Source: an uncultured Pelagibacteraceae bacterium (GTDB lineage Bacteria; Pseudomonadota; Alphaproteobacteria; Pelagibacterales; Pelagibacteraceae). From it: a stretch of DNA of 44,355 nucleotides. Under the pieces are notes generated by a model. That model worked only from the letters and a program-made list of their open reading frames with translations. It had not been told where the DNA came from and ran no database searches. The stretch is taken from positions 1 to 44,355 of the forward strand of contig CACDCI010000003.1 of NCBI GenBank assembly GCA_902551215.1, given 5' to 3'. Position numbers and translations under genes: made by a program. Below are positions 17,092-25,200 of this stretch, piece after piece. How positions within the stretch are numbered: the first letter of the stretch is position 1; every line of letters begins with the position of its first letter.

Positions 17092-17835
17092 TTAAGGTCT
17101 ATTTTGTATTAAATTTTGACTGATTAATAAGCATTCTTGATCAATTTTTCCATCAACTAGTTTTTGTCTAAATCGTCTTTGAAAAGCTTTTGCAAGAAAT
17201 ACAAAATACTGACCTTTTTTTACATTATTTTTAGTTTTTTTTACATACCCAATATTGAATAAATTTTTAAAAAAAATTCTTTTCATTATTTTATTGCATT
17301 TTTTTTTTCTTAATTTTCTTAATTTTTGTTTATCTAAATTATGCCAAAAACTAACATTTTTTTTAGCTAAATACTCCCATGGAAATTTCTCACCAGGGTC
17401 TTTTTTTCGGTCTGGAGCAATATCTGAATGTCCTATAATATTTTTTTTATTAATTTTATATTTTTTGATTAAAAATTTGATTAAATTAATTAAAGAATTT
17501 ATTTGTTTATTGGAAAATTTTTTATACCCAAATTGATGACCTGGATTAGTAATTTCAATTCCTATTGAGCTTTTATTCAACGAATTAAAATTTTTCCAAA
17601 AAGAAATTCCTGCATGCCAAGCAATATATAAATCAGGAACTAAATTAATTATTTTACCATTTTTAGTTATTAAATAATGGCTTGCAACTTTAGATTGTAT
17701 ATTTGTTAGTCTATTTATTGCTACCTTTTCACTTTTCATTCCCGTATAGTGCAGAATTATGAATCGAACGTCTTTTTTTTGTCTCTTTTTAGAATTAAAA
17801 TTAGGAGAGTAATTTAGTGTTGTTTTAAAGGGCAT
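17092..17835 (-). CDS. N-acetylmuramoyl-L-alanine amidase (Amidase_2 family)
   Basis: A 247-residue zinc amidase that cleaves the MurNAc-L-Ala bond, in peptidoglycan turnover or recycling. Seen: FIILHYTG with the first zinc His, WHAG, GIEITNPGH, and GHSDIAPDRKKDPGEKFPW with the second His and the Asp ligand, an AmpD/AmiD arrangement. The C terminus (AFQRRFRQ, DGKID) resembles a peptidoglycan-binding helix bundle as in AmiD. No signal peptide or lipobox is visible, so the location may be cytoplasmic as in AmpD although the domain plan is AmiD-like. It is divergently transcribed from mlaA. Confidence 0.9.
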   Translation of the reverse strand: MPFKTTLNYSPNFNSKKRQKKDVRFIILHYTGMKSEKVAINRLTNIQSKVASHYLITKNGKIINLVPDLYIAWHAGISFWKNFNSLNKSSIGIEITNPGHQFGYKKFSNKQINSLINLIKFLIKKYKINKKNIIGHSDIAPDRKKDPGEKFPWEYLAKKNVSFWHNLDKQKLRKLRKKKCNKIMKRIFFKNLFNIGYVKKTKNNVKKGQYFVFLAKAFQRRFRQKLVDGKIDQECLLISQNLIQNRP

Positions 17836-17864
17836 TTTAATGCTTTATTATTTTTTTTACTGGA

Positions 17865-17892
17865 TTTACATTATTAATAAAACAATTATATA
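17865..17892 (+). promoter_or_regulatory. Candidate mlaA promoter, near-leaderless
   Basis: TTTACA at 17865-17870 and TATATA at 17887-17892 with a 16-base spacer; TATACA at 17889-17894 (18-base spacer) is an alternative. The mlaA ATG at 17902 is only 7-9 bases beyond, so the transcript would begin at or next to the start codon. The region is very AT-rich, which makes chance matches likely. Confidence 0.4.
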
Positions 17893-17901
17893 CAATTAAA
17901 A

Positions 17902-18693
17902 ATGAAAAAAATTTTAATAATAACAATGACAGTCATATTGCTTGCAATCAGTAATGTAAGTGCTGGAACTGATGGAGAAAATTCTCTATCAAAGAAAAAT
18001 CCAGGACAAACTAAAGATTGTTTTGAGAAAGTAAATAGAGGTATATTCGTTTTCAACCAAGCATTAGATGGAGCCGTTTTTGAGCCTCTAGCAAAAGGCT
18101 ATAGAAAACTTCCCGTGCCAATTAGAAGTGGTACTAGCAATGTTATAACCAATTTAACTAATCTGATAACAGTGCCTAATAATCTCTTACAAGGAGAATT
18201 TAAAAAAGCAGGTCAAAATACTTTAAGGTTTGCTGTAAATACAACTTTAGGTATTTTGGGAATATTTGACCCTGCATCAGGCTTAGGTTTTGATGAATTA
18301 GAAAAAGAAGATTATGGACAAACATTAGCAAGCTGGGGAGTTGGAGAAGGTTGTTATTTAGTTCTACCGGTATTAGGACCAACTACGGCAAGAGATGCAA
18401 TTGGCATGCTTGGTGGCACTATGGGTGGAGGAGACCCTTGGTATAATGTAACAGTAAAGAACGACACTCAATACTTCACAGATTTCGACTATTATGCTTC
18501 TAGAGCAACTACCGGAATAGATTTTAGAGCCAAAAATATTGAATCATTTGAAAATCTAGAAAAAAATTCAATGGATTTTTATTCATCTGTAAAAAGTTTA
18601 TATTTACAAGATAGAAAACAAAAGATTTCAAATTCCAAAAAGGTTATCGATGCCATGGATGACAGTGACTGGGAAGAAATAGAAACCAATTAA
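17902..18693 (+). CDS. mlaA: MlaA (VacJ) family outer membrane lipid transport protein
   Basis: A 263-residue protein matching MlaA, the ring-shaped outer membrane component that removes phospholipids from the outer leaflet. Seen: FEKVNRGIFVFNQALDG, Y-R-K-LPVPIRSGTSN, NLLQGEFKKAG, and the characteristic EDYGQTLASWGVGEG followed by LPVLGPTTARDA. There is a signal peptide (about residues 1-21, ending ISNVSA), but no Cys after the cleavage site, so unlike E. coli MlaA it does not look like a lipoprotein. The C-terminal tail is acidic. mlaC follows after 18 bases. The other Mla genes are not in the window. Confidence 0.93.
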   Translation: MKKILIITMTVILLAISNVSAGTDGENSLSKKNPGQTKDCFEKVNRGIFVFNQALDGAVFEPLAKGYRKLPVPIRSGTSNVITNLTNLITVPNNLLQGEFKKAGQNTLRFAVNTTLGILGIFDPASGLGFDELEKEDYGQTLASWGVGEGCYLVLPVLGPTTARDAIGMLGGTMGGGDPWYNVTVKNDTQYFTDFDYYASRATTGIDFRAKNIESFENLEKNSMDFYSSVKSLYLQDRKQKISNSKKVIDAMDDSDWEEIETN

Positions 18694-18721
18694 ACTCATA
18701 CCATATCTCTTATGAGTTTAA
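18690..18721 (+). promoter_or_regulatory. Hairpin spanning mlaA stop and mlaC start
   Basis: TTAAACTCATA (18690-18700) and TATGAGTTTAA (18711-18721) form a perfect 11-bp inverted repeat with a 10-base loop. The left arm contains the mlaA TAA and the right arm contains the mlaC ATG, so the stem would hide the mlaC start until a ribosome finishing mlaA opens it. There is no T tract as in a terminator. Role inferred from geometry. Confidence 0.6.
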
Positions 18722-19314
18722 AAAAAATTTTATTTAAATTTTCTTTAATTTTAATTATTTTTTCTGTATTCACAGAAAAATCTTTTTCATTAGAGCCTAA
18801 AGATTTTGTTCAATCAGTAGTAGATCAAGCTTCATCAGTTTTAACTAAAAACTTTACAAAAGAGCAAAAAATAGAAAAACTAAAATCTATTGCAAGAGAA
18901 GCAGTCGATATTAGAGGTATAGGATATTATTCTTTAGGAGCCCATAGAAAAGCTTTGTCTGATGATAAAAAAAAAAAATACCTTGATATATTTGAAAAGT
19001 ATTTTTTAAAAAGTTTTTCAAGTAGATTGTCTGAGTACACAGACCCTAAAATTCGTGTTGATTCTGAAAAAAAATTGAATGAAAAATATACAATGGTATC
19101 AAGTACTTTATTGGCAACTGAAGAAAAACCAGAAGTTAAAATTGATTGGAGAATTGTTACCAAAAATCCAGATAAACCTTTAATTATAGACGTAGTAATT
19201 GAAGGTGTAAGTCTCGCAAAAGTTCAGAAGGAAGAGTTCAATTCTATTATTCAAAGCAATGACGGTGACATTAATGCTCTAATTGCAAGCTTAAAAGAGT
19301 TTATTAATAAATAA
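18712..19314 (+). CDS. mlaC: MlaC family periplasmic phospholipid carrier
   Basis: A 200-residue exported protein of the MlaC/Ttg2D family, the shuttle that carries phospholipid between MlaA and the inner membrane MlaFEDB complex. Seen: a signal peptide at about residues 1-26, then KIEKLKSIAREAVDIRGIGYYSLG, RKALSDDKKKKYLDIFEKYFL, the VDWRI-like KIDWRIV segment and IIDVVIEGVSLA, the common pattern of the family. Its start lies in the stem of a hairpin shared with the mlaA stop. Confidence 0.92.
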   Translation: MSLKKILFKFSLILIIFSVFTEKSFSLEPKDFVQSVVDQASSVLTKNFTKEQKIEKLKSIAREAVDIRGIGYYSLGAHRKALSDDKKKKYLDIFEKYFLKSFSSRLSEYTDPKIRVDSEKKLNEKYTMVSSTLLATEEKPEVKIDWRIVTKNPDKPLIIDVVIEGVSLAKVQKEEFNSIIQSNDGDINALIASLKEFINK

Positions 19315-19321
19315 ATAGTTT

Positions 19322-19398
19322 TGGTGGGCCCGCCAGGACTCGAACCTGGGACCAATACATTATGAGTGTACTGCTCTAACCAACTGAGCTACAGGCCC
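19322..19398 (-). tRNA. tRNA with CAT anticodon, probably tRNA-Ile2 (lysidine type)
   Basis: The 77-nt cloverleaf reads 5' GGGCCTG, D arm GCTC-AGTTGGTTA-GAGC, anticodon arm GTACA-CTCATAA-TGTAT, T arm CCAGG-TTCGAGT-CCTGG, and 3' CGGGCCC-A-CCA, with CCA encoded. The anticodon is CAT. G1-C72 pairs, so it is not initiator tRNA. C4-G69 and C5-G68 in the acceptor stem match the pairs that TilS recognises in tRNA-Ile2, favouring Ile (AUA) over elongator Met. Confidence 0.93.
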
Positions 19399-19466
19399 TC
19401 ATTTATAAATAAAATCAATATATCAAATATTATTAACTGTCTACTAAGAGATATATAAAAAATTTA

Positions 19467-19541
19467 TGGTGGGCCGTGTTGGTTACGCTCCAACTACCCC
19501 TGCAATGTCAATGCAGTACTCTACTATTGAGCTAACGGCCC
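19467..19541 (-). tRNA. tRNA-Val (GAC) with a non-canonical D-loop/T-loop elbow
   Basis: All four stems pair well: acceptor GGGCCGT/ACGGCCC, D stem GCTC/GAGT, anticodon stem CTGCA/TGCAG around loop TTGACAT (anticodon GAC), T stem GTTGG/CCAAC, then A-CCA encoded. The body resembles alphaproteobacterial tRNA-Val(GAC). However, the T loop is AGCGTAA instead of TTCRANN and the D loop AATAGTA lacks the GG pair. The G19-C56 contact could remain. With stems and CCA intact it is probably functional, but this is not certain. Confidence 0.85.
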
Positions 19542-19566
19542 ATTAAATTTTTTTAAAAGCTCTAAC

Positions 19567-20787
19567 CTATTTTCTTTTATTAATAGAAAAAATGTTCATT
19601 TCTGGATTAGATGCAAAAAAAATTGCAATATTAAATCCGAATAATGTTATTCCATAATCATTAAAAAAAGAACCACTTGGTATCAAGGGGGTAAAAGTAA
19701 AAAAAATGTAAGTTAAACTTCCAATCTGAATATAATTAATTCTATTTAAATTACTTATAAATTTTGAAAAAATTAATTTATAGAAAATAAATAATATAAA
19801 AATTGAACCAAATAATCCATGCTCAGACAATAGTTCTACATAAATTTGATGTGGATGATTGCTACAAACATATTTATTTTTAGATATGTTTTTTTCATCT
19901 AATTTGACGCATGTTGCAACTCGATAATTTTTATTGCCTACTCCAAAAAACATATTATTTTTGAAAACTTGATAACCAGATTTATAAATGTCAAAATATA
20001 TTGTGTTTTGAGTGAGCAAAGATTTAACTTGATTTACATATCTTAGCTTAAAATATTGTGAATTTAAAATTATAGAAATAAAAAAAATTAATCCAATTAC
20101 AATAAATGTAATTTTATACTTGAGTTTATATTCTTTAAAAAAAGCATAAAAAGATACAATACCTAAAAAAGCTTTAATTAAGTTTGATCTTTCTCCAGTT
20201 AAAAAAATTGCAAAAAGAAAAAATATAGATAACAGTAAAATTTTATTTTTATGCTGGGTGGTAAATTTATTGTATAAAAAACCAATTAAAATTAAATAAA
20301 ATGCATTAATATAACCACCAACAATTGGCTCATCTTTAAAAAAACTTACAACTCTCCTGCCATATAGCTCACCATAACCAAGCATATTTCTTCCAGTGTA
20401 GCTTTCTAAAAAAATATCTATAGATACAAAAAAAATTATAATTAACCATATAAAAAAAACTTTATCAAAAAAAAATTTTTGATTAAAAAAGTAATTTACT
20501 GCAACAAATAGTATTATAATTCTAATAAAGCCAAAGTTTCTATAAATTCCTTCTGTTGGATCAATAGAGATTAAAGAATTAAATAATAAATAAAAATACA
20601 ACAAAAACAGATATTTCACAGCTTTATTTTTTAAAAAAGAAAATTCTCTAATATAAAAAATTAAAAACAAAAAAGATAAATCAATTAATAAAATGTTTAT
20701 TAATGAAATTGTAGAGCCTAGAATAATTGAAATTGGAAAAAAGGAAAATAAAACAATAAAATAGTTGTTTATAAATTTATTATACAT
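19567..20787 (-). CDS. O-antigen ligase/polymerase-like membrane protein
   Basis: A very hydrophobic protein with about ten or more membrane segments. Near the C terminus NHPHQIYVELLSEHGLFGS matches the Wzy_C/WaaL-type signature of O-antigen ligases and polymerases, which act on undecaprenyl-linked glycans at the periplasmic face. An Arg-rich loop (GRRVVSFF) and GERSNL are also typical. The track frame begins at a TTG at 20859 inside the upstream methyltransferase; the ATG at 20785-20787, 7 bases after that gene's stop, is the better start (406 residues). Ligase versus polymerase cannot be decided from sequence. It probably belongs to variable surface-glycan genes. Confidence 0.82.
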   Translation of the reverse strand: MYNKFINNYFIVLFSFFPISIILGSTISLINILLIDLSFLFLIFYIREFSFLKNKAVKYLFLLYFYLLFNSLISIDPTEGIYRNFGFIRIIILFVAVNYFFNQKFFFDKVFFIWLIIIFFVSIDIFLESYTGRNMLGYGELYGRRVVSFFKDEPIVGGYINAFYLILIGFLYNKFTTQHKNKILLLSIFFLFAIFLTGERSNLIKAFLGIVSFYAFFKEYKLKYKITFIVIGLIFFISIILNSQYFKLRYVNQVKSLLTQNTIYFDIYKSGYQVFKNNMFFGVGNKNYRVATCVKLDEKNISKNKYVCSNHPHQIYVELLSEHGLFGSIFILFIFYKLIFSKFISNLNRINYIQIGSLTYIFFTFTPLIPSGSFFNDYGITLFGFNIAIFFASNPEMNIFSINKRK

Positions 20788-20794
20788 AAAAAAA

Positions 20795-21496
20795 CTATAA
20801 ACTAAAATTACTGCAAATGATTCTTTTAGATTTATGAACAGTGTTTTGCATAAAGTCAATTATTTCAATATCTTGAAACATGGTTTTAAAATAATCTGGT
20901 CTTATTGTGTCAAAAATTAATTTTGTATCTTTGTTAAGTATTTTTTTAAAATAATCAAGGTATAAATTAAAATTGTAATGGTAATCTAAAGAATATAAAG
21001 AAATAATGAAATCAAATTTTTTTTCTGGAAATTGATTAAAATCAAAATCATAAATTTTAAAAGATTTTTTATTCATTCCATTTTTTATAAGAAAAAACTC
21101 CAATAATTTTAAATTATTATAAGCTTCTTTATTTTCATTATCCCATCCATAAATAACTTTTTTAGAAATATAATTTTTTTCAATTATCGAAAAAAAACAA
21201 TTTTTTGATTTTGAATTAATTATTAATTCTAACCCACACATTCCGCTTCCTATTGACAGAATATTCTTATTATCAAAATTCAAATTTTTTGCTAAAAGAT
21301 TATATTCACTCAACATAGACTCTAAATATTTACTTCCAATTAATTTTGGGGAAATAAAATATTTTGAGGCAAAATTAGTAAAAAAATATCTTCCTAATAT
21401 TTTTCTAACTCTTTTTAAGAATGGATTTAATAATTCAATTCTCTGCAATAAAATTAATTGAGCTATATCCCGATTCAAATGGATATTTTTTATCAT
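20795..21496 (-). CDS. Class I SAM-dependent methyltransferase-like protein
   Basis: A 233-residue protein with a Rossmann-type SAM motif NILSIGSGMCGLEL near residue 78, an acidic strand end (FFSIIEKNY), KIYDFDFNQFPEKKFDFIISLYSLDYHY as motifs II/III, and FDTIRPDYF further on. Substrate unknown. It lies 18 bases after rpoD and 7 bases before the O-antigen-ligase-like gene on the same strand, suggesting a role in surface glycan or lipid modification. The N-terminal 70 residues are basic and not recognised. Confidence 0.72.
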   Translation of the reverse strand: MIKNIHLNRDIAQLILLQRIELLNPFLKRVRKILGRYFFTNFASKYFISPKLIGSKYLESMLSEYNLLAKNLNFDNKNILSIGSGMCGLELIINSKSKNCFFSIIEKNYISKKVIYGWDNENKEAYNNLKLLEFFLIKNGMNKKSFKIYDFDFNQFPEKKFDFIISLYSLDYHYNFNLYLDYFKKILNKDTKLIFDTIRPDYFKTMFQDIEIIDFMQNTVHKSKRIICSNFSL

Positions 21497-21514
21497 TATA
21501 GCTTATTCGAATAT

Positions 21515-23350
21515 TTAATTTTCTAAAAAACTTTTTAATTGCTTTGATCTGCTTGGGTGTTTTAATTTTCTAAGTGCTTTAGCTTCAATCTGTCTAATTC
21601 GTTCTCTTGTAACTGAAAACTGCAAACCAACTTCTTCCAGTGTATGGTCAGTATTCATGCCAACACCGAAACGCATTCTCAAAACTCTTTCTTCTCTTGG
21701 AGTAAGTGTAGATAATATTTTTGTAGTTGCCTCGCCTAAATTTGATTTTATTGCTTGCTCTAATGGTGCTAATGCTTTCGTGTCTTCAATAAAATCTCCA
21801 AGATTACTATCTTCTTCATCTCCAACTGGTTTTTCTAATGAGACAGGTTCTTTTGAAATTTTAAGAACTTTTCTAACTTTTTCTAAAGGCATTCTTAATT
21901 TTTTTGCTAATTCTTCTGGAGTAGCTTCTCTTCCAAATTCACTTAAAATTAATCTTTGTGTTCTAACAATTTTGTTGATTGTTTCTATCATATGCACTGG
22001 AATTCTAATGGTTCTTGCCTGGTCGGCTATCGATCTCGTTATTGCTTGTCTTATCCACCATGTTGCATAAGTTGAAAATTTATAACCTCTTCTATATTCA
22101 AATTTATCTACAGCTTTCATTAATCCAATATTTCCTTCTTGAATAAGATCTAAAAATTGCAAACCTCTATTAGTATATTTTTTAGCTATAGAAATTACTA
22201 ATCTTAAATTGGCCTCTACCATTTCTTTTTTTGCAATTCTTGATTCTTTTTCTCCTTTTTGTACTCTGCTAACCAATTTTTTAAAATCTGTAACAGTTAT
22301 TCCAAGTTTGTGACTTATTTCAACAAGCCTTTCTCTAATGTTTTTAAATTCCTCTTTATTTTTTTGAAAAAATTGTTTCCAAACTGAATTTGTATCTAAA
22401 AATTTTTTTAAGTTTGGATTAATTTCATTATCAACATAAAATTTTATAAATTCATTTCTTGATATTTTGTTATTTATTGCCAGCCTTAAAAGATTTCCTT
22501 CAAGAGAAACGATTTTTTTATTTTCAATATAATGTTTTTGCACCAATTCTTCTAAAACTGATGGTGACAATTGAAGTGTTTTAATATTTTTTAATATTTC
22601 GCCAACAATTTTTTGATAATTTTTTTCTTTTGAGTTTGAAAATGCACTTGATTTTAAAACACAATCTAATTTTTCTTTTTGATATTTAATTAATTTATTA
22701 TAGTCTTTGGTTAAAATATTTATTGTTTGCAAAACTTTTGGTTTAATTTCATTCTCCATAGCGGCGAGAGTAGGATTGAACTCATCATCTTCACTATTTT
22801 CACCATTATCTTCTAATTTTTCTTTTGTATCTTCATTTGAATCTTTTGATTTAGCATTTTGATCTATATTTTCATATTCCATATAGTTTGTATCAATATC
22901 AATAATCTCTCTAACTAGAATCTGGTCATTTTGAAGTTTTTCATTCCATTCAAAAAATTGTTGTGCGGTAATTGGGCTTTGAGATAATGCGTTAAGCATT
23001 ACATCTTTTCCTGCTTCTATTCTTTTTGCAATTGCAATTTCCCCTTCACGAGATAATAACTCTACTCCACCCATCTCCCTTAAATACATTCGTATAGGAT
23101 CATCACTTTTATCAATAGTTTTTCCTTCTTCTTTTGAAGCACTATCTTTCTTTTTTAAAACTTTAAAATCAGATTTTTTTTCTACTAATGTTATTTTTTC
23201 ATCAAAGATATGAATAAAAGCTTGCTCAAGATTTTCGCCTGAAAGGTTTCTTTTACCCAAAGATTTGTTTAATTCTTCATGAGTGATAAACCCTCTGTGG
23301 ACACCCCTGCCCATCAGTCTTGCAAATGATTTTGTAATTATTCTTTCCAC
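21515..23350 (-). CDS. rpoD: Primary sigma factor RpoD (sigma-70)
   Basis: A 611-residue sigma factor. Seen: a region 1.1-like N terminus, region 1.2 [22 protein letters not shown], an acidic insert and non-conserved region, region 2 [29 protein letters not shown] and [13 protein letters not shown], region 3 [13 protein letters not shown], and region 4 [16 protein letters not shown] with [17 protein letters not shown]. It starts with GTG at 23348-23350; no upstream ATG is in frame. It is shorter than most alphaproteobacterial RpoD. It follows dnaG by 65 bases, in which no convincing promoter was seen. Confidence 0.97.
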   Translation of the reverse strand: MERIITKSFARLMGRGVHRGFITHEELNKSLGKRNLSGENLEQAFIHIFDEKITLVEKKSDFKVLKKKDSASKEEGKTIDKSDDPIRMYLREMGGVELLSREGEIAIAKRIEAGKDVMLNALSQSPITAQQFFEWNEKLQNDQILVREIIDIDTNYMEYENIDQNAKSKDSNEDTKEKLEDNGENSEDDEFNPTLAAMENEIKPKVLQTINILTKDYNKLIKYQKEKLDCVLKSSAFSNSKEKNYQKIVGEILKNIKTLQLSPSVLEELVQKHYIENKKIVSLEGNLLRLAINNKISRNEFIKFYVDNEINPNLKKFLDTNSVWKQFFQKNKEEFKNIRERLVEISHKLGITVTDFKKLVSRVQKGEKESRIAKKEMVEANLRLVISIAKKYTNRGLQFLDLIQEGNIGLMKAVDKFEYRRGYKFSTYATWWIRQAITRSIADQARTIRIPVHMIETINKIVRTQRLILSEFGREATPEELAKKLRMPLEKVRKVLKISKEPVSLEKPVGDEEDSNLGDFIEDTKALAPLEQAIKSNLGEATTKILSTLTPREERVLRMRFGVGMNTDHTLEEVGLQFSVTRERIRQIEAKALRKLKHPSRSKQLKSFLEN

Positions 23351-23415
23351 AATAAAAAGTCCGGAAGACCTATATAATACTAAATTTAAAAAAATCCATG
23401 TCTAATTTAGATGAT

Positions 23416-25200
23416 TTAATTGATGTTTTGCTTTTTTTTTTGCTCTTTTAAATCTTTAATTTCATTAAATGTGGTTTCGCTCAAATCCTTAGAGAATTTT
23501 GATTCCAGCTCCTCTATTCTTACTTCTAGCCCATAAATTTTAAGATCGTGTAAATATTCAGCTAATAATTCAAATATTTTTTGTTGGTTATTTTTCTGAT
23601 TATTCAAAATATGCTTTATTGATGCAAATTTAAATATTCTATCAATCAGCTGTTCATCTATTTCAAGATTATTTAATGCAAGTTTTTGTTCAGATTTTAA
23701 TTTAGACAAAATAACATCAAAAATTAATTTATTTTCATTTGTGAAAAATTTTATGTTTTCAATTAAATGAATATTTTTTTGAAAAAGATCTAAATTATTC
23801 ATTATTAAGTATAAAAGTGAAAATTCTTTTAACTCAATTGGGCTTAAAGACTTTGTTTCATTAAAGTGTTTTTGGGTTGATTTTAAGGATTTAACTTTTT
23901 TAGTGTAAAATTGTTTTTTGTTTATATTAGAGTGAGGTGTTAAAGCTGAAACTTGTTCTAAAAAGTATTCTAGTACATACTTTTTTATAAAACTATCTTT
24001 TATACTATTGGCAATTGATCTTAAATTTTTTTCAAAAATAGCCATAGATGAAGGGCTGCCATCTGTCTGTTTTTTATAGTGATTAAATATGAATCTGTGT
24101 ATTGCAATTTTACTATTCTTGGCAAAATCAATAAAATAATTTTTACTATTCTTGTTTACAAAACTATCAGGGTCTTCACCATTTGGTAAAAATAAAAATG
24201 AAATATTTTTTTCAGGTTGCAGTTCCTTTATTGAATTTTCTGCAGCTCTTAATGCTGCTTTATATCCGCTTTCGTCACCATCAAAACAAATAATAATATC
24301 ATCAAAAAACTGATTCAAAATTAATATTTGTTTATCTGTCAATGAAGTTCCAAGATTAGCAACAACATTTTCAATTCCATTTTTGTTTAATCCAATAACG
24401 TCCATGTAGCCTTCAACAAGATAAACATTATCAACTTTATTAGACAACTTTCTTGCAAAATCTAAATTATACAAATTTGATCCTTTTTTAAAAAATAGAG
24501 TCTCCGGTGAATTAATATATTTTGCTAGATAATTCTTTTCTTCGATTGTTCTTCCGCCTAATCCTATAGGTTGCCCTGAAATATTATTAATTGGAAAAAT
24601 AATTCTGCTTCTAAATCTTTCAACATAAGTATTTTTCTTTTCATCCAAATAAAATAGACCACTTTCAGTTAAAATTTTTTCGCTAAATTCTTTTTTTAAT
24701 TTTTCATAAAAAACTGGATTTTTTTTAACGTATCCAATTTTGAACTTTTTAACTTCTTCTTTAGATAAGTTTCTTTTTTTTAAATAATTTCTTGCTGTTT
24801 CTGACTCTTTATTTTTTAAAATTTCATGGTGATAAAATTGAACATATTGATTGTATATTGAACAATACTCTTGCCAATTTTTTTCTCTTTCTTCATCTTT
24901 TTTTGAAAATGTGTACGGCCTCATTCCTGCTAAATTTGCTAATGATTTTACTGCTTCGCCAAATTTTAAATTTTGTGTTTTCATTACAAAATCAAAAATG
25001 TTTCCATGTTCTGATGTGCTAAAACAATGATAAAAACCTTTTTCATCATTTACGGTAAAAGATGGAGTTTTTTCTGTTTTAAAAGGAGAAAGGCCTATAA
25101 ATTCTTTTCCTCTTTTTTTTAGATTAACAGTTTTCGATACGACAGTCGAAACCTTCAGGCGCGCTTTAATTTCATCTAAATATTCCTTTGGATATTTCAT
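23416..25200 (-). CDS. dnaG: DNA primase DnaG with a degenerate zinc-binding site
   Basis: A 594-residue primase that makes RNA primers at the replication fork. Seen: an N-terminal CHC2-type domain with KTEKTPSFTV and GFYHCF, the RNAP basic region, TOPRIM elements VEGYMDV, ANLGTSLT and ICFDGDESGY with the acidic metal residues, and a C-terminal helicase-interaction domain. The zinc ligands (CPFH...CFGC in relatives) read SPFK...CFST: S38, K41, C59, T62, so three of four are lost while surrounding residues stay conserved. The start forms TAATG with the yqeY stop. Confidence 0.96.
   Translation of the reverse strand: MKYPKEYLDEIKARLKVSTVVSKTVNLKKRGKEFIGLSPFKTEKTPSFTVNDEKGFYHCFSTSEHGNIFDFVMKTQNLKFGEAVKSLANLAGMRPYTFSKKDEEREKNWQEYCSIYNQYVQFYHHEILKNKESETARNYLKKRNLSKEEVKKFKIGYVKKNPVFYEKLKKEFSEKILTESGLFYLDEKKNTYVERFRSRIIFPINNISGQPIGLGGRTIEEKNYLAKYINSPETLFFKKGSNLYNLDFARKLSNKVDNVYLVEGYMDVIGLNKNGIENVVANLGTSLTDKQILILNQFFDDIIICFDGDESGYKAALRAAENSIKELQPEKNISFLFLPNGEDPDSFVNKNSKNYFIDFAKNSKIAIHRFIFNHYKKQTDGSPSSMAIFEKNLRSIANSIKDSFIKKYVLEYFLEQVSALTPHSNINKKQFYTKKVKSLKSTQKHFNETKSLSPIELKEFSLLYLIMNNLDLFQKNIHLIENIKFFTNENKLIFDVILSKLKSEQKLALNNLEIDEQLIDRIFKFASIKHILNNQKNNQQKIFELLAEYLHDLKIYGLEVRIEELESKFSKDLSETTFNEIKDLKEQKKKQNIN

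Noticed and set aside
20788-20859. TTG start for the O-antigen-ligase-like gene at 20859
   Set aside because: It overlaps the methyltransferase gene; an ATG 7 bases after that stop is more likely.
21504-21513. Palindrome TATTCGAATA between rpoD and the methyltransferase gene, on the minus strand
   Set aside because: No loop or T tract for a terminator, and short AT-rich palindromes are expected by chance in this sequence.
23351-23415. Hairpin terminator or attenuator before rpoD around GTCTTCCGGAC followed by T5
   Set aside because: Only three to four base pairs can form, too weak for a call; no consensus promoter could be fixed there either.
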